A program made the translations under genes and the position numbers. From Alphaproteobacteria bacterium (GTDB taxonomy: Bacteria > Pseudomonadota > Alphaproteobacteria > Micropepsales > Micropepsaceae), in contig WGMH01000001.1 of NCBI GenBank assembly GCA_016125165.1, positions 310,001 to 374,000 on the forward strand: 64,000 nt of DNA, written 5' to 3'. This document shows, piece after piece, positions 15,805 to 24,769 of the stretch; the stretch's first letter is position 1; each line of letters starts with the position of its first letter. The notes beneath the pieces were generated by a model. That model saw nothing but the letters and a program-made list of their open reading frames with translations. It did not search any database and was not told where the DNA came from.

Positions 15805-18800
15805 TTAGAAGTGCGCGCCAACCGTCAGGCCGTACGTGCGCGGATCGCCCACGAACAGGTTGGTGAACAGGGCCGAGGCCGGATCGGTGACGTACATACC
15901 CGTCACGTTGTCCTTGTCCATCAGGTTCTGCACCCAAGCCTTGGCGTACCAGGCATTTTCCGGCGCATTCAGCTGGATGGAGGCGTTGACGACGTCCCAG
16001 GACTTCAAGCGGTCTGCACCGTCGTTGAAGATGCGGCCGTAGGACTTGTCCTTCCAGTAGTAGTCCATGCGGAAGACGGTGTTGTAATCGCCGTCCATGT
16101 GCCACGTGTACTGACCACCGACACCAATCGTCCACTTCGGCGTGAGCGGCATCTCGTTGCCCTTGACGTTCGCAGCAACGCCGATCGAGGCATCGTAGCC
16201 CGCCACAGCGTTGGCGGCCGCTGTCGCGGTAGCCGCAGCGACGCCAGGCAGCGCACCACCAGCAATGGCCGTAGCATAGACGGCATTGTAGATGGCCGGC
16301 TGCAAACCACCCGCGGTGGAGAGCGAACCGCAGGTCAGCGGATAGCGAAGGTACGCCACGTGCTCGGCGACCGAAGGATCAACCTGGGCTTCCGGTTCGG
16401 CAAGCCAGTTCTTGAAGCCTGGCGTCGAAGCCGTCGGCGCTGCGCCACCCGTGGTGTTGAACACGGCGCAGTTTGCACCGTTGGAGTCCTTCACCAGAGT
16501 GTAACCCGCTGCACCCTGGACCGGGCTGCGCGTGTCGTACAGCGGCAGATCCGAACCCGTGATGCGGCTGTGGGTGAAGCCGAAGTTCATGTTGAACTGC
16601 CAGTTATCATCCGGCGCGTAGAACAGTTCGCCTTCAACACCCCAGAGCTTCGTATTGACGTTCTGGTTCACCGACTGACGGTTGATGATCGAAGACACCT
16701 GGTAGCCCTGATAGTCATAGTACCAAGCATCGACGTTCGCCTGCATCAGGCCGCCGAGAATGGTGTTCTTCGCACCAACTTCGAAGGAGTCGACCTTTTC
16801 AGGATCGAAGGTATTCGGGAACTGGCCAGGAACCGTCGGCGGCGGGTTGAAACCACCCGAACGGAAGCCACGCGAATACGACGCATAGGCCATCGTCTTG
16901 TCCGTGAAGTCGAGCTCCGGAGTCCAGTTCAACACCGCACGACCAGTCCAGGCATTGTAGCTCTGGTTCTGGAGCAGATAGGCGTTCGCATCGCAAACCG
17001 CGCCAAGAGTGAGGCAAGCCGGATTCACGGCCGGAGGGGTCGTGGTTCCGACGGCCTGGATCGCGTTGAGCGCGATGGAGCGCGACTTGTAGAACTTGTC
17101 GTCCATCGTGTAGCGCGCGCCAGCCGTGAACTTCAGATTGTCGGCGATGTCATAGTAGATTTCGCCGAAAGCGGAGTTCGACTTCAGGTGATAATCCTTG
17201 CTTTCGCTGTTGAACTGCGTCGGCGAAAGGATCGTACCATCCAATCCGGAGAGAAGCGGGCCGAAAACGATACCCAGATAGTCGAACGCGCCGGAGTTGT
17301 TCACAAAGTACTGAACGTCATAGCTGCGGTAATCGATGTGGTACGCAGCCAGGAGGAAGTTGAACGGCCCCTTGAAGTTCGACTGGAAACGCCATTCCGC
17401 GTTCCACATGCGGCTCTTGCCGCTGATTTGGTCAAAGGCGCTGTCGTGATCTGTGTACTTGGCGATGTTCAAGCCAACCGCGCCGTTGTTGCCAATGCCG
17501 GAGATCGGCAGCTCGCCGACGTGGCCATTGAAATAGGCATTATAGGACGTGGGGTAGAGCGCTCCGAACACCGCTTGCGCAGAAGCAACGCGCGTAAACG
17601 GCAGCGCCGGACCATACGTCGTGATCAGCGGGCACAGCGCCGGGTTGACATTGCCCGTAACCGCAAGCCTTTGGACACAGGTCGGTGCGAAGGCGTTATA
17701 ATCACCGCCTGGCGAAGTGGTGTATGCCTGCTGTGAGAGACCGTCCTGTTTGTCGAAACCGGCCAGCAGGGTCATATCCAGCCAGTCAGCCCAATTCTGT
17801 TTCCAGGTGAAGCTGGCGAACGTGTCATGACCGCGGGTGAACGGATTGAAGTCGTTGTTCACCTTGCGCAGGCTGTTCGGGATCTGCTGACCAACAGGGT
17901 CGGTGGTCTGAATGTCGACGGGGCCGAGCACACCGGTGCCGTACGGATCGGCCTGCGACACGCGATACAGCATGAACGGCGTACCAATCGCGAAGAATTT
18001 GGCCGGCGTGAAGATCGCCTGATAGTCGTTGCCGATACCAAGACCGCCGATGTCGGACACCGCAACGCGGCTGAGACCGGCGTTCGGGTTCGCCGCTTCG
18101 GCAGCGAGACGGTCAGGCAAGCAACCCAGGACGCCCGACGGGTCCGTGTGGCAGCGTGTTTCGATCGCACGTGCACGGCTGTCGTCTTCCGCGCTCTTGG
18201 CAATCACGACGTCAACCGTCGTTGCGTCGGACGGCTGCCAGCGAATTGAACCGCGGATCGAGTAATCATTGCGGCCATCAAGCTTGTCCTTGATGCCCGA
18301 GCCCGGGTGCAGCGATCCATAGATGTTGTCGATCGTGCCGTCGCGCTTCTCCCAATAACCCGCGAGGCGAACACCCAACTCACCTTCGACGATCGGCACG
18401 TTCAACATGCCGCGCAGTTCCTGGTAGTTGTAATTGCCGTAGGTACCTTCGGTATCTGCGGCGAACTCATCCAGGTTCGGTTTGTTGGAGATGACGTTGA
18501 TGGCGCCGCCCGTGGCGTTACGGCCGTACAGGGTGGACTGCGGACCGCGCAGAACCGCGACCTGCTCAACGTCGAAATAGGTGCCGCTCGTAAGCGGAGG
18601 AGCCGGGAGGTAGATATCGTTCGCGAGAACAGCGATGCCGGGGTCACCGGAGTTCGCCACCGCGCTCGAACCGATACCGCGGATCAGGAAGTTCGAGGGG
18701 CCGAAGTTGCCCTTCGTGAACTGAACCGACGGCACCGCGAACTGCAGGTCCTTGAACTCTGCGATCTGGTGCGCGGCGAGATCGTTCCCACCGAAGGCCG

Positions 18801-18963
18801 ACATCGAAATCGGCACCGACTGGATGTCTTCCGATTTCTTCTGGGCCGTCACGATGACTTCTTCGACCTGCGCAAAGGCCGGCGCGGCCAAGGCGGTGGT
18901 CAGAAGCAGTGAACCGATAAACGTAAGGGACCGGGTGGACCGGGTCCGACGCTGTGCAGGCAT
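15805..18963 (-). CDS. TonB-dependent outer-membrane receptor
   Basis: A 1052-residue receptor. A signal peptide ends at APAFAQ, followed by the TonB-box-like EEVIVTAQKK, a plug domain (QSVPISMSAFGG ... RGPQSTLYGRNATGGAINVISNKP) and a C-terminal 22-strand barrel whose last strand ends TYGLTVGAHF with the terminal Phe needed for BAM insertion. The type (VTAQK box, GRNATGGAINV) is the large alphaproteobacterial group of receptors for siderophores, vitamins or plant-derived organic compounds; the ligand is not predictable. Start at 18963 follows GGGGAGCC. No regulator or substrate-degrading gene is adjacent, so it appears monocistronic with its own terminator. Confidence 0.93.
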   Translation of the reverse strand: MPAQRRTRSTRSLTFIGSLLLTTALAAPAFAQVEEVIVTAQKKSEDIQSVPISMSAFGGNDLAAHQIAEFKDLQFAVPSVQFTKGNFGPSNFLIRGIGSSAVANSGDPGIAVLANDIYLPAPPLTSGTYFDVEQVAVLRGPQSTLYGRNATGGAINVISNKPNLDEFAADTEGTYGNYNYQELRGMLNVPIVEGELGVRLAGYWEKRDGTIDNIYGSLHPGSGIKDKLDGRNDYSIRGSIRWQPSDATTVDVVIAKSAEDDSRARAIETRCHTDPSGVLGCLPDRLAAEAANPNAGLSRVAVSDIGGLGIGNDYQAIFTPAKFFAIGTPFMLYRVSQADPYGTGVLGPVDIQTTDPVGQQIPNSLRKVNNDFNPFTRGHDTFASFTWKQNWADWLDMTLLAGFDKQDGLSQQAYTTSPGGDYNAFAPTCVQRLAVTGNVNPALCPLITTYGPALPFTRVASAQAVFGALYPTSYNAYFNGHVGELPISGIGNNGAVGLNIAKYTDHDSAFDQISGKSRMWNAEWRFQSNFKGPFNFLLAAYHIDYRSYDVQYFVNNSGAFDYLGIVFGPLLSGLDGTILSPTQFNSESKDYHLKSNSAFGEIYYDIADNLKFTAGARYTMDDKFYKSRSIALNAIQAVGTTTPPAVNPACLTLGAVCDANAYLLQNQSYNAWTGRAVLNWTPELDFTDKTMAYASYSRGFRSGGFNPPPTVPGQFPNTFDPEKVDSFEVGAKNTILGGLMQANVDAWYYDYQGYQVSSIINRQSVNQNVNTKLWGVEGELFYAPDDNWQFNMNFGFTHSRITGSDLPLYDTRSPVQGAAGYTLVKDSNGANCAVFNTTGGAAPTASTPGFKNWLAEPEAQVDPSVAEHVAYLRYPLTCGSLSTAGGLQPAIYNAVYATAIAGGALPGVAAATATAAANAVAGYDASIGVAANVKGNEMPLTPKWTIGVGGQYTWHMDGDYNTVFRMDYYWKDKSYGRIFNDGADRLKSWDVVNASIQLNAPENAWYAKAWVQNLMDKDNVTGMYVTDPASALFTNLFVGDPRTYGLTVGAHF

Positions 18964-19211
18964 TTTTGGCTCCCCGTTACGATCCCGCCTTCCGGGCGGA
19001 ATTCTGATACGCGTGCCGTATGTCCCTCTCATCCCGAGATGGCGCATACGGTCTATTTTCGCATGAGGAAGATAGAGGGAACCCTGAAACAGCGGCAAGA
19101 AGATATGATCGCTTTTCTGGTGCTCCGGCTCATTTCATGTCCGCTTGTACCCCGAATGTCACACAGGGCAAAGTTGCGAAAACCTCGCAATATCTGAACA
19201 GAATGAAACAG

Positions 19212-20357
19212 TTAAGATTTTGGCAGCAATTGACGAAGCGCATCCGCCAGCGCTTCGAAATCCGCCATTTCATTGTATTTTTGGGCGCTGGCACGCAGCC
19301 ACAACCGCCCCTCGCGCTCGAAGACGGGCAGCGAAATTCCGAACTGTTCAGAGATTGTGCGGCGCAGCATGCTTGCGCTGCACTGCAGCGTGCCGGGAAG
19401 CCCGAATGCAACCATGGCGGCGCGCATCGCCGGCGGCGCGGAAGGCACGAGTCCGAGTCGCTCCGAGAGCATGCTTGCGCCCTCGAGCGCCAACGCCCTG
19501 TTGCGCGCCATCAGCGCCGGGCCGCCAAAGCTGGTGAAGGCCTCGCACGCGCTTGGCAGACAGAGCCAGGGGGAAACATCGCGGGTGCCGATCCAGTCGA
19601 AGGCCGCGGTGTAACTCTCATCCGCACCCCACGACAAAACAGCGGGCCGGGTTGTCTGCTGTCGCGATGGTGCCGTCCACAACAGTGCGCAGCCGCGCGG
19701 CGCGAACAGCCATTTGTGCGCATTGCCGGTGTACCAGTCGACGCCGAGCGCGGGCACATCGAGTGCAATCTGTCCGGTCGCATGCGCGCCATCGACAAGC
19801 ACCGCAACACCATGCGCCTTCGCCGCGCGCGCGATCTCTGCAATCGGAAAAACCGCGGCAGTCGATGAGGTGATGTGATCGATCACAAGAAGACGCGTGC
19901 GCTTGCTGAATGCGCCCGTCACCGCATCGATGACCTGCGCATCGGATTCCAGAAAGGGCAATATTTCCGCTGTTTTACGCACCAGTCCGCGGCGCGCGGC
20001 CCATTGCTGCATCGCCTTTGCAACGGCGCCATAGGCAAGGCTGGTGGTGAGGATTTCGTCGCCTTGCGCAAGCGGTATCGACGACAGCACGCCGCCGATG
20101 GCCTGCGTGGCGTTCTCGCAAAACACCCAATCATTCGCCGCGCCGCCAAACATGTGCGCGGCGCTTTGCGCGGCATTGCGCATCGCGTCCGGCAGGATGT
20201 CCTCATAGAAGCCGGTGGGATCGCGCTCGATGATGGCGCGCCAGCGGTCCTGCTCCGTCTGCACGCTGCGCGGAACCGCGCCATAGCCGCCATGATTGAG
20301 ATAGATGCGCGCGGGATCGAGGCCGAATTCGGCCAGTGCGGCGCGCCCCCAGATCAT
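19212..20357 (-). CDS. Class V aminotransferase, PLP-dependent (isopenicillin-N-epimerase-like)
   Basis: A 381-residue PLP enzyme of the class V (SufS/CefD-like) group. IYLNHGGYGAVP at the N-terminus, VLVDGAHATGQ with the cofactor-binding Asp and His, and the Schiff-base lysine in YTGNAHKWLFAPRGCALLW are all present. Such proteins act as epimerases, cysteine desulfurases or lyases, and this branch has no assigned substrate. It is the last gene of a four-gene run (21451-22113, 20744-21427, 20362-20676, this gene), with only four bases between it and the DUF4389 gene. Confidence 0.88.
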   Translation of the reverse strand: MIWGRAALAEFGLDPARIYLNHGGYGAVPRSVQTEQDRWRAIIERDPTGFYEDILPDAMRNAAQSAAHMFGGAANDWVFCENATQAIGGVLSSIPLAQGDEILTTSLAYGAVAKAMQQWAARRGLVRKTAEILPFLESDAQVIDAVTGAFSKRTRLLVIDHITSSTAAVFPIAEIARAAKAHGVAVLVDGAHATGQIALDVPALGVDWYTGNAHKWLFAPRGCALLWTAPSRQQTTRPAVLSWGADESYTAAFDWIGTRDVSPWLCLPSACEAFTSFGGPALMARNRALALEGASMLSERLGLVPSAPPAMRAAMVAFGLPGTLQCSASMLRRTISEQFGISLPVFEREGRLWLRASAQKYNEMADFEALADALRQLLPKS

Positions 20358-20361
20358 GGAA

Positions 20362-20676
20362 TCAGGATTTCGGGAAAGGGCCGATGGGGAATGGCTGATC
20401 GTCGCGCACGAACGTCACGTAGGCGAGCAATTCCCACAGATACCGGATCAGGCTGGCGCTGAAGCTGCGCAGCTCCTCGTTCACGCGGCCATTGATGGCC
20501 ACAACCACGAACTGCACGATCCCGAGCACCACCGCGACCCAGAAGACAAGCCAGGCGACGATGCCAAAGCCGAACGCATAAAAGAAACGCACCACCGGAA
20601 AGCTGTGGCCGGGCTGGACCACGGGCGTTGCCGCCGCAGTTCCATCGCCGTTCGAAGGGCTGGCCGGATCGCTCAT
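20362..20676 (-). CDS. DUF4389 membrane protein
   Basis: A 104-residue protein with a disordered N-terminus and one long hydrophobic segment (FFYAFGFGIVAWLVFWVAVVLG continuing into IVQFVVVAING), then the DUF4389 pattern NEELRSFSASLIRYLWELLAYVTFVRDDQPFP. DUF4389 proteins are small inner-membrane proteins of unknown function. The start at 20676 follows GGAGGAACCAGC. It is probably translated as part of the aminotransferase operon. Confidence 0.8.
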   Translation of the reverse strand: MSDPASPSNGDGTAAATPVVQPGHSFPVVRFFYAFGFGIVAWLVFWVAVVLGIVQFVVVAINGRVNEELRSFSASLIRYLWELLAYVTFVRDDQPFPIGPFPKS

Positions 20677-20743
20677 GCTGGTTCCTCCATCCAAGGCGGA
20701 TCGTTTGCTTCAGATGTTATATCTATGATGCGCCATAGACGAT

Positions 20744-21427
20744 TCAAGCACCATCGGCCATCAGGTGCCGCGGCCTTGCGCGATCAAACAGGCCCGCCAG
20801 CAGCAACCCCGAGAAATAGCCGCCCAGATGGGCCTGCCACGCGATTTCACGGATGCTGCCATCCGCGCCGAAGCCGATCACGCCCATCACCACATTCAGC
20901 ACGGACCACACCGCGCTCCAGATCAGGATACGGCGATCCAGCAGGGGCGTGAGATTTTCCTCGTCGGCGCCGATCATGCGAAAGCCCGCCGCCATCAGGC
21001 CCGCAATCGCGCCCGAGGCGCCGATCATGGGGGCGGAGGAATCCGGATTGAAAGCCAGATAGGTAAGTGCCGCGCCAAGTCCGCACAGCAGGCAGAACAG
21101 TACAAAGCGCGCCGTTCCCCAGCGCCGCACCACAACCGCACCGAACACGAACAGCCACACGGCGTTGAACACCACATGGGTCCAGTCGCCATGCACAAAC
21201 ATATAGGTGACGAACGGCACGAGGCGCTCGATCAGTGAGCCATAGGGGTCGATCGTGTAGCGCGAGGGGATCAGCCCATAGAGATAAATAATCTCATTGC
21301 TGAGGTCGGGCGGCAGCAGATCGCGCGCCAGATGCGCCAGCACCAGCGCCGCCACGGCGGCAAACACCGCGGGAGGCGCGCGGAAGAAGGGCTGTGGCTG
21401 CGCGTTGGGATCGAGGAAATACGCCAT
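20744..21427 (-). CDS. Rhomboid family intramembrane serine protease
   Basis: A 227-residue polytopic membrane protein with about six hydrophobic segments. The rhomboid signatures are FVHGDWTHVVFNAVWLFVFG (loop and second helix), the nucleophile GASGAIAG and the catalytic histidine in AHLGGYFSGLLLAG. Rhomboids cleave transmembrane helices of client proteins within the inner membrane. The length is standard for the bacterial six-helix class. The 23-base gap to the upstream thiol-isomerase gene suggests the same operon. Confidence 0.92.
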   Translation of the reverse strand: MAYFLDPNAQPQPFFRAPPAVFAAVAALVLAHLARDLLPPDLSNEIIYLYGLIPSRYTIDPYGSLIERLVPFVTYMFVHGDWTHVVFNAVWLFVFGAVVVRRWGTARFVLFCLLCGLGAALTYLAFNPDSSAPMIGASGAIAGLMAAGFRMIGADEENLTPLLDRRILIWSAVWSVLNVVMGVIGFGADGSIREIAWQAHLGGYFSGLLLAGLFDRARPRHLMADGA

Positions 21428-21450
21428 CGGGAACTCGTCTGGGCCGTCTC

Positions 21451-22113
21451 TTATGTGTGCCGCATCAGCGCGGCTTCAACCAGCGGCAGCCGGTCATTGC
21501 CAAAATACATGTCCGTTTCGCCGACAAACATGGTGGGCGAGCCGAAACCGCCACGTGCGATGACCTCTTCGGTGTTCTGGCGAAGCCTGTCCTTTATCTC
21601 GGAGGTTTCACTGCGGGCCAGAAGTTTCTCGCCTTCGAGCCCCGCCCGCGCCGCTGCCTCCAGCAGCACTGGCCTCTGACTGACATCCTTCAGCTCGCCC
21701 CAATAGATCTCGAAGCAGCTGCGCGAAAACGGGACAAGTGCGCCCTCCTCGTCAGCCGCGATCACCGCACGCATCATCGAAACGGCCCGAACCGGGAAAA
21801 CCGGCGGCTTGCCAATGACGATACCGGCGAGGCGCGCCCAGTCCTGCAGGTCTTTCTCATAATAGGACGCCTTGCGCCTGTCGGGGTTCGCGCGGCGGTC
21901 ATAAACCTCCTGATTGACGGCATTGAACACGCCGCCAACCAAAATGGGACGCCACACCACGTTCGCCTTTGTGCGTTCCAGCACAGCATGCAGGCGCGTG
22001 AAGGCCAGATAGGTCCACGGCGAAGAGCAATCGAAGAAAAATTCCAGCGTCGCCACCGATATTTCCCCCAGCATTTCCGCGCGGTTTATGCGCTTCGTCC
22101 CGCTTTTGGACAA
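21451..22113 (-). CDS. 2-hydroxychromene-2-carboxylate isomerase (DsbA-family, GST kappa-like)
   Basis: A 220-residue thioredoxin-fold protein. LEFFFDCSSPWTYLAF is the kappa-class glutathione-binding start, in which SSPW replaces a CxxC; WRPILVGGVFNAVN and the C-terminal GGFGSPTMFVGETDMYFGNDRL are typical of the NahD group. NahD isomerises an intermediate of naphthalene breakdown, but most homologues sit outside such pathways and act as glutathione-dependent isomerases of unknown substrate. No aromatic degradation genes are nearby. A later in-frame start at 22071 (MLGEIS) is possible. Confidence 0.85.
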   Translation of the reverse strand: MSKSGTKRINRAEMLGEISVATLEFFFDCSSPWTYLAFTRLHAVLERTKANVVWRPILVGGVFNAVNQEVYDRRANPDRRKASYYEKDLQDWARLAGIVIGKPPVFPVRAVSMMRAVIAADEEGALVPFSRSCFEIYWGELKDVSQRPVLLEAAARAGLEGEKLLARSETSEIKDRLRQNTEEVIARGGFGSPTMFVGETDMYFGNDRLPLVEAALMRHT

Positions 22114-22187
22114 GCGAAGCGTTAACGCGCCTTAGCAATTGGCATGGGCGTTGCTCTCAATCCGCCGACACCTGACGGACACATGCC

Positions 22188-22613
22188 ATGCGCAAGATTG
22201 CCAATATCCTCTGCTTCAGCGCCATCGCGACGGTTTTCGGCGCGAGCGCAGCCAGCGCGACCGATTACAGCAACGCCTCCAGCTACAATTCCGGATACGG
22301 CATGACGGCCGGTCAGGAAAATCAGGCCGCAAATCCCAATCTGCGCGACTCCAACGGCAATCTGACCAATGTGAACGGCCAGTTCACATCCGGCACGTTT
22401 GCAAGCTCGAATGCCAGCGGCACCGGCTACGCCACCGCAACATCAAGCTCCGGCGTCGGGTCCAACAATGGCACATCATTGTTTGGCACGGCCACTGCAA
22501 TAGGTAACTCGCTGAACGTCGTCACGGTCGGTTCGTACAACACGGTGGTTGTGAACGCGACACAGACGAACAACGGCGACGTAACTGCAACGACGAGCCT
22601 CAACGGCAAATAA
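22188..22613 (+). CDS. hfaA: HfaA-like secreted amyloid-type holdfast-anchor protein
   Basis: A 141-residue protein with a signal peptide (MRKIANILCFSAIATVFGASAASA) and a mature part very rich in Asn, Ser, Gly and Thr (for example NLTNVNGQFTSGTFASSNAS). The composition is typical of curli-like subunits and of HfaA of Caulobacter. HfaA forms cell-surface oligomers that anchor the holdfast adhesin. The identification rests on composition, size and position directly upstream of the clear HfaB/CsgG gene; sequence identity alone would not decide it. No strong Shine-Dalgarno sequence is visible. Confidence 0.65.
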   Translation: MRKIANILCFSAIATVFGASAASATDYSNASSYNSGYGMTAGQENQAANPNLRDSNGNLTNVNGQFTSGTFASSNASGTGYATATSSSGVGSNNGTSLFGTATAIGNSLNVVTVGSYNTVVVNATQTNNGDVTATTSLNGK

Positions 22614-22643
22614 GCCACGGCTAACCAAGGGACACCCCTTCCC

Positions 22644-23654
22644 ATGACTTCCCGAGCCCGCCGCTTCCTCTTCAAGCCTCTCGTTTTCGCGCTGGCCGCG
22701 GTGACGCTCACCGGCTGCATCAGCCCAAGCGCCGACACCACGGGCCGCTACACCGCGCCGATCGGCGATGCTCCGGTGATCGCGAACGAGACGCCCTATT
22801 CGGACGCACTGCGTTGCCTCTCCGGCTACACGCAGGGCCGTCCGGTCCGCGTCGCGGTTGGCCAGATCGCCGACTACACAGGCAAGACCGAATCCGACAA
22901 TTCCGGCCGCAAGATCACACAGGGCGCAGCCCTGATGGCGATGAGCGCGCTGGCGAAGGCGGGCGTTCCGATGGTGGAGCGTTTCGACACATCGGTTGCC
23001 GAACTGGAACTGAAATACGCCAACAACAAGCTGATCGGTGACGGTCCGGTGGGCAATGCGCCCGTCGATTACCGCAAGATCATGGCGGGCTCGATCCCCG
23101 GTTCGAACTACTACCTCGTCGGCGGCATCACCGAACTGAACTTCAACATCCGCTCGATCGGCGCCAATGGCACTGCGGGCGACACCGATGCCAAGGGCCT
23201 GAAAGGCACCGCCGGTGCAAACATGTACGTGATGAATGTCGGTCTGGACCTTCGCCTGGTCGACACCAACACGCTGGAAGTTGTCGATGTCGTTTCCTCG
23301 CAGAAGCAGATCATCGGCCGCCAGATTTCGGCCGGCGCCTTCGATTTCCTCGGCCACACCTTTTTCGACGCGAGCCTGGGCGAAAGCGCGCTCGAACCGA
23401 TCCAGCTTGCCGTCCGTTCGGTGATCGAACGGGCCATGCTGGAAATGATCTCAAACCTGTACCGCATGCCCGCGAGCGCCTGCGCCACAACGCAGGACCC
23501 GCTGGCCGGTCCGGAACAGCGTCCTTTCGTCCGCAACACCGCTTATGCGCAACCCACGGAGATTTCCAATGAACCGACTCGCCAAGATCCTTATCGCTTC
23601 TACAGCTCTAGCGACCCTGCCTCTGAGCCTCGCCTCCGCCGCGGATACAACTAA
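22644..23654 (+). CDS. hfaB: HfaB, CsgG-family outer-membrane lipoprotein (holdfast attachment)
   Basis: A 336-residue lipoprotein: a basic start, hydrophobic core and lipobox LTGC near residue 27. The CsgG-like region has VAVGQIADYTGKTESDNSGRKITQGAALMAMSALAKAG, YLVGGITELNFNI and LDLRLVDTNTLEVVDVVSSQKQI. CsgG proteins form nonameric outer-membrane pores for export of amyloid-like subunits; HfaB does this for HfaA and HfaD in stalked alphaproteobacteria. It sits 30 bases after hfaA. The C-terminal 28 codons overlap the signal-peptide region of the next gene in a different frame, a long overlap for this kind of operon. Confidence 0.88.
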   Translation: MTSRARRFLFKPLVFALAAVTLTGCISPSADTTGRYTAPIGDAPVIANETPYSDALRCLSGYTQGRPVRVAVGQIADYTGKTESDNSGRKITQGAALMAMSALAKAGVPMVERFDTSVAELELKYANNKLIGDGPVGNAPVDYRKIMAGSIPGSNYYLVGGITELNFNIRSIGANGTAGDTDAKGLKGTAGANMYVMNVGLDLRLVDTNTLEVVDVVSSQKQIIGRQISAGAFDFLGHTFFDASLGESALEPIQLAVRSVIERAMLEMISNLYRMPASACATTQDPLAGPEQRPFVRNTAYAQPTEISNEPTRQDPYRFYSSSDPASEPRLRRGYN

Positions 23655-24231
23655 CGCCGCGCAGATCCTGAACGGCCAGGTCAATCTGCATGTCGCGATC
23701 TCCAATGTGAATTCGGAGTTCATGAACGTGCAGGGCGACGTTGGCGCCCAGTCGGTTGCGGCCGGCAACGTGCTCGACGTGACCACGATGAACGATACCT
23801 ATGTGACGAACGAACAATATGCATCGACCGTCAACATCTCATCGTCGCTCAGCTCCAACGTGAAGAACGTGGGTGGAAGCGTGGGGCTGCAGAGCCAGGC
23901 CGTCTGCAACTCGGCCAGCATTTCGACCGATCCCACCACCACGCAGATCTATTCGAACCAGGAATGCATGGCACAGGACCCGTCCTCGACGATCAACTCG
24001 GTGGCGCAGAATATCGGCGGCGATCTTTCCATCGCTTCCAGCGCGCTGGGCAACTCCTTCGCCGCAGACTCGAACGCGCCGAACATGCCGGTCGAAACGC
24101 ACCAGATCAATCATTCGAGCACCTACTCGACGGTGAATGCCAGCGCCTACAACGTGAACGGCAGCGTGGGCGTGAGCTCCGCCGCGATCGGCAACAACGC
24201 GCAGGTCATTCACTACTCGACCGACCAGTAA
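23569..24231 (+). CDS. hfaD: HfaD-like secreted anchor protein
   Basis: A 220-residue exported protein, signal peptide MNRLAKILIASTALATLPLSLASA, then a beta-rich repetitive body with recurring N-V-x-G-(S/D)-V/L blocks: NVQGDVGAQSVAAGN, NVGGSVGLQSQAVCN, NIGGDLSIASSALGN and NVNGSVGVSSAAIGN. These four imperfect repeats suggest a stacked beta structure. Position third in the operon after hfaA and hfaB matches hfaD of Caulobacter, though this protein is shorter than the roughly 400-residue Caulobacter HfaD. Start at 23569 follows ACGGAGATTTCCA. It has a terminator-like stem downstream. Confidence 0.6.
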   Translation: MNRLAKILIASTALATLPLSLASAADTTNAAQILNGQVNLHVAISNVNSEFMNVQGDVGAQSVAAGNVLDVTTMNDTYVTNEQYASTVNISSSLSSNVKNVGGSVGLQSQAVCNSASISTDPTTTQIYSNQECMAQDPSSTINSVAQNIGGDLSIASSALGNSFAADSNAPNMPVETHQINHSSTYSTVNASAYNVNGSVGVSSAAIGNNAQVIHYSTDQ

Positions 24232-24255
24232 GAATTCACCGGGGGCTGAGCGGGA

Positions 24256-24281
24256 GCGCGCGGGACGGGAAGCCCGCGCGC
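24256..24281 (+). terminator. Stem-loop after the holdfast operon
   Basis: GCGCGCGGG and CCCGCGCGC pair across an eight-base loop, starting 25 bases after the hfaD-like stop. No T-run follows, so it may act as a 3' stabiliser rather than a terminator. Confidence 0.45.
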
Positions 24282-24332
24282 TTCTACGGGAAGGTCATCT
24301 TCGGGGGTCAGGTGTGAAGATGTCTTCCAACT

Positions 24333-24365
24333 GAGGGAGGGCCATTGGCCCTCCCTCTTTTTTTG
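24333..24365 (+). terminator. Strong Rho-independent terminator of the holdfast operon
   Basis: GAGGGAGGGCC and GGCCCTCCCTC form an eleven-pair stem with an ATT loop, followed by seven T residues. Confidence 0.85.
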
Positions 24366-24388
24366 TTTGGCCACGCGTGATTCAAATG

Positions 24389-24409
24389 ACCTCCCCATAA
24401 GGGGGAGGT
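24389..24409. repeat. Palindromic repeat, CCTCCCC/GGGGGAGG type
   Basis: ACCTCCCC, ATAA, then GGGGGAGGT form a short hairpin between the holdfast terminator and the transposable element. It is one of several copies in the window with the same arms and a variable four-base centre. Confidence 0.7.
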
Positions 24410-24501
24410 TATAGGGGCCTGTGCGTGCGCGCTGGCGTCTCCCGATGCGCAGGGCGAAGTTATCCTTGCTGCTCCCGCGACGATCTCGAACGAGCGGCAT
24501 C

Positions 24502-24626
24502 GCCTCCCCCTTGTGGGGAGGCCGAAAAATCGCGAGCGTAGCGAACGGTTTTTCGGGTGGGGGGGGGGGAACCGTGCAGACGCCCCCACCCGAAATTCTC
24601 TTCGAGAATTTCGACCTCCCCACAAG
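24502..24626. repeat. Two palindromic repeat units in head-to-head orientation
   Basis: The first unit has GCCTCCCCC TTGT GGGGAGGC, then a hairpin CGAAAAA...TTTTTCG, then GGTGGGGG. The second is the same layout reversed: CCCCCACC, a perfect hairpin CGAAATTCTC TTC GAGAATTTCG (24590-24612), then ACCTCCCC. The space between holds a run of about ten G residues (24559-24569). This inverted pairing resembles BIME arrangements of REP elements. The second unit is broken by the IS1595-family insertion. Confidence 0.7.
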
Positions 24627-24650
24627 GGGAGTTATGTACTTGACTCAGCA
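24627..24650 (+). repeat. Left terminal inverted repeat of the IS1595-family element
   Basis: Begins GGGAGTTATG and ends GACTCAGCA. It pairs with 27614-27637, differing at positions 5 and 10 (G versus A in the other copy). Confidence 0.9.
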
Positions 24651-24769
24651 AGACGAAGCGGGTGATGATTCCTGCCGACAGGCCGTCATTGAGATTACGC
24701 CGGAGATGGTCGAGGTGGGGATTGAGGTTCTCTTGAGAGAGCGTCCGTGGTCGGATGCAGGGAGTAGCT

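Noticed and set aside
15811..17736. 641-codon open frame antisense to the TonB-dependent receptor gene
   Set aside because: Its product is Arg/Val/His-rich without recognisable domains, and the opposite strand encodes a clear receptor. It is a GC-driven shadow frame.
24389..24626. Possible CRISPR array
   Set aside because: The repeats are inverted palindromes with different centres, not evenly spaced direct repeats with unique spacers.
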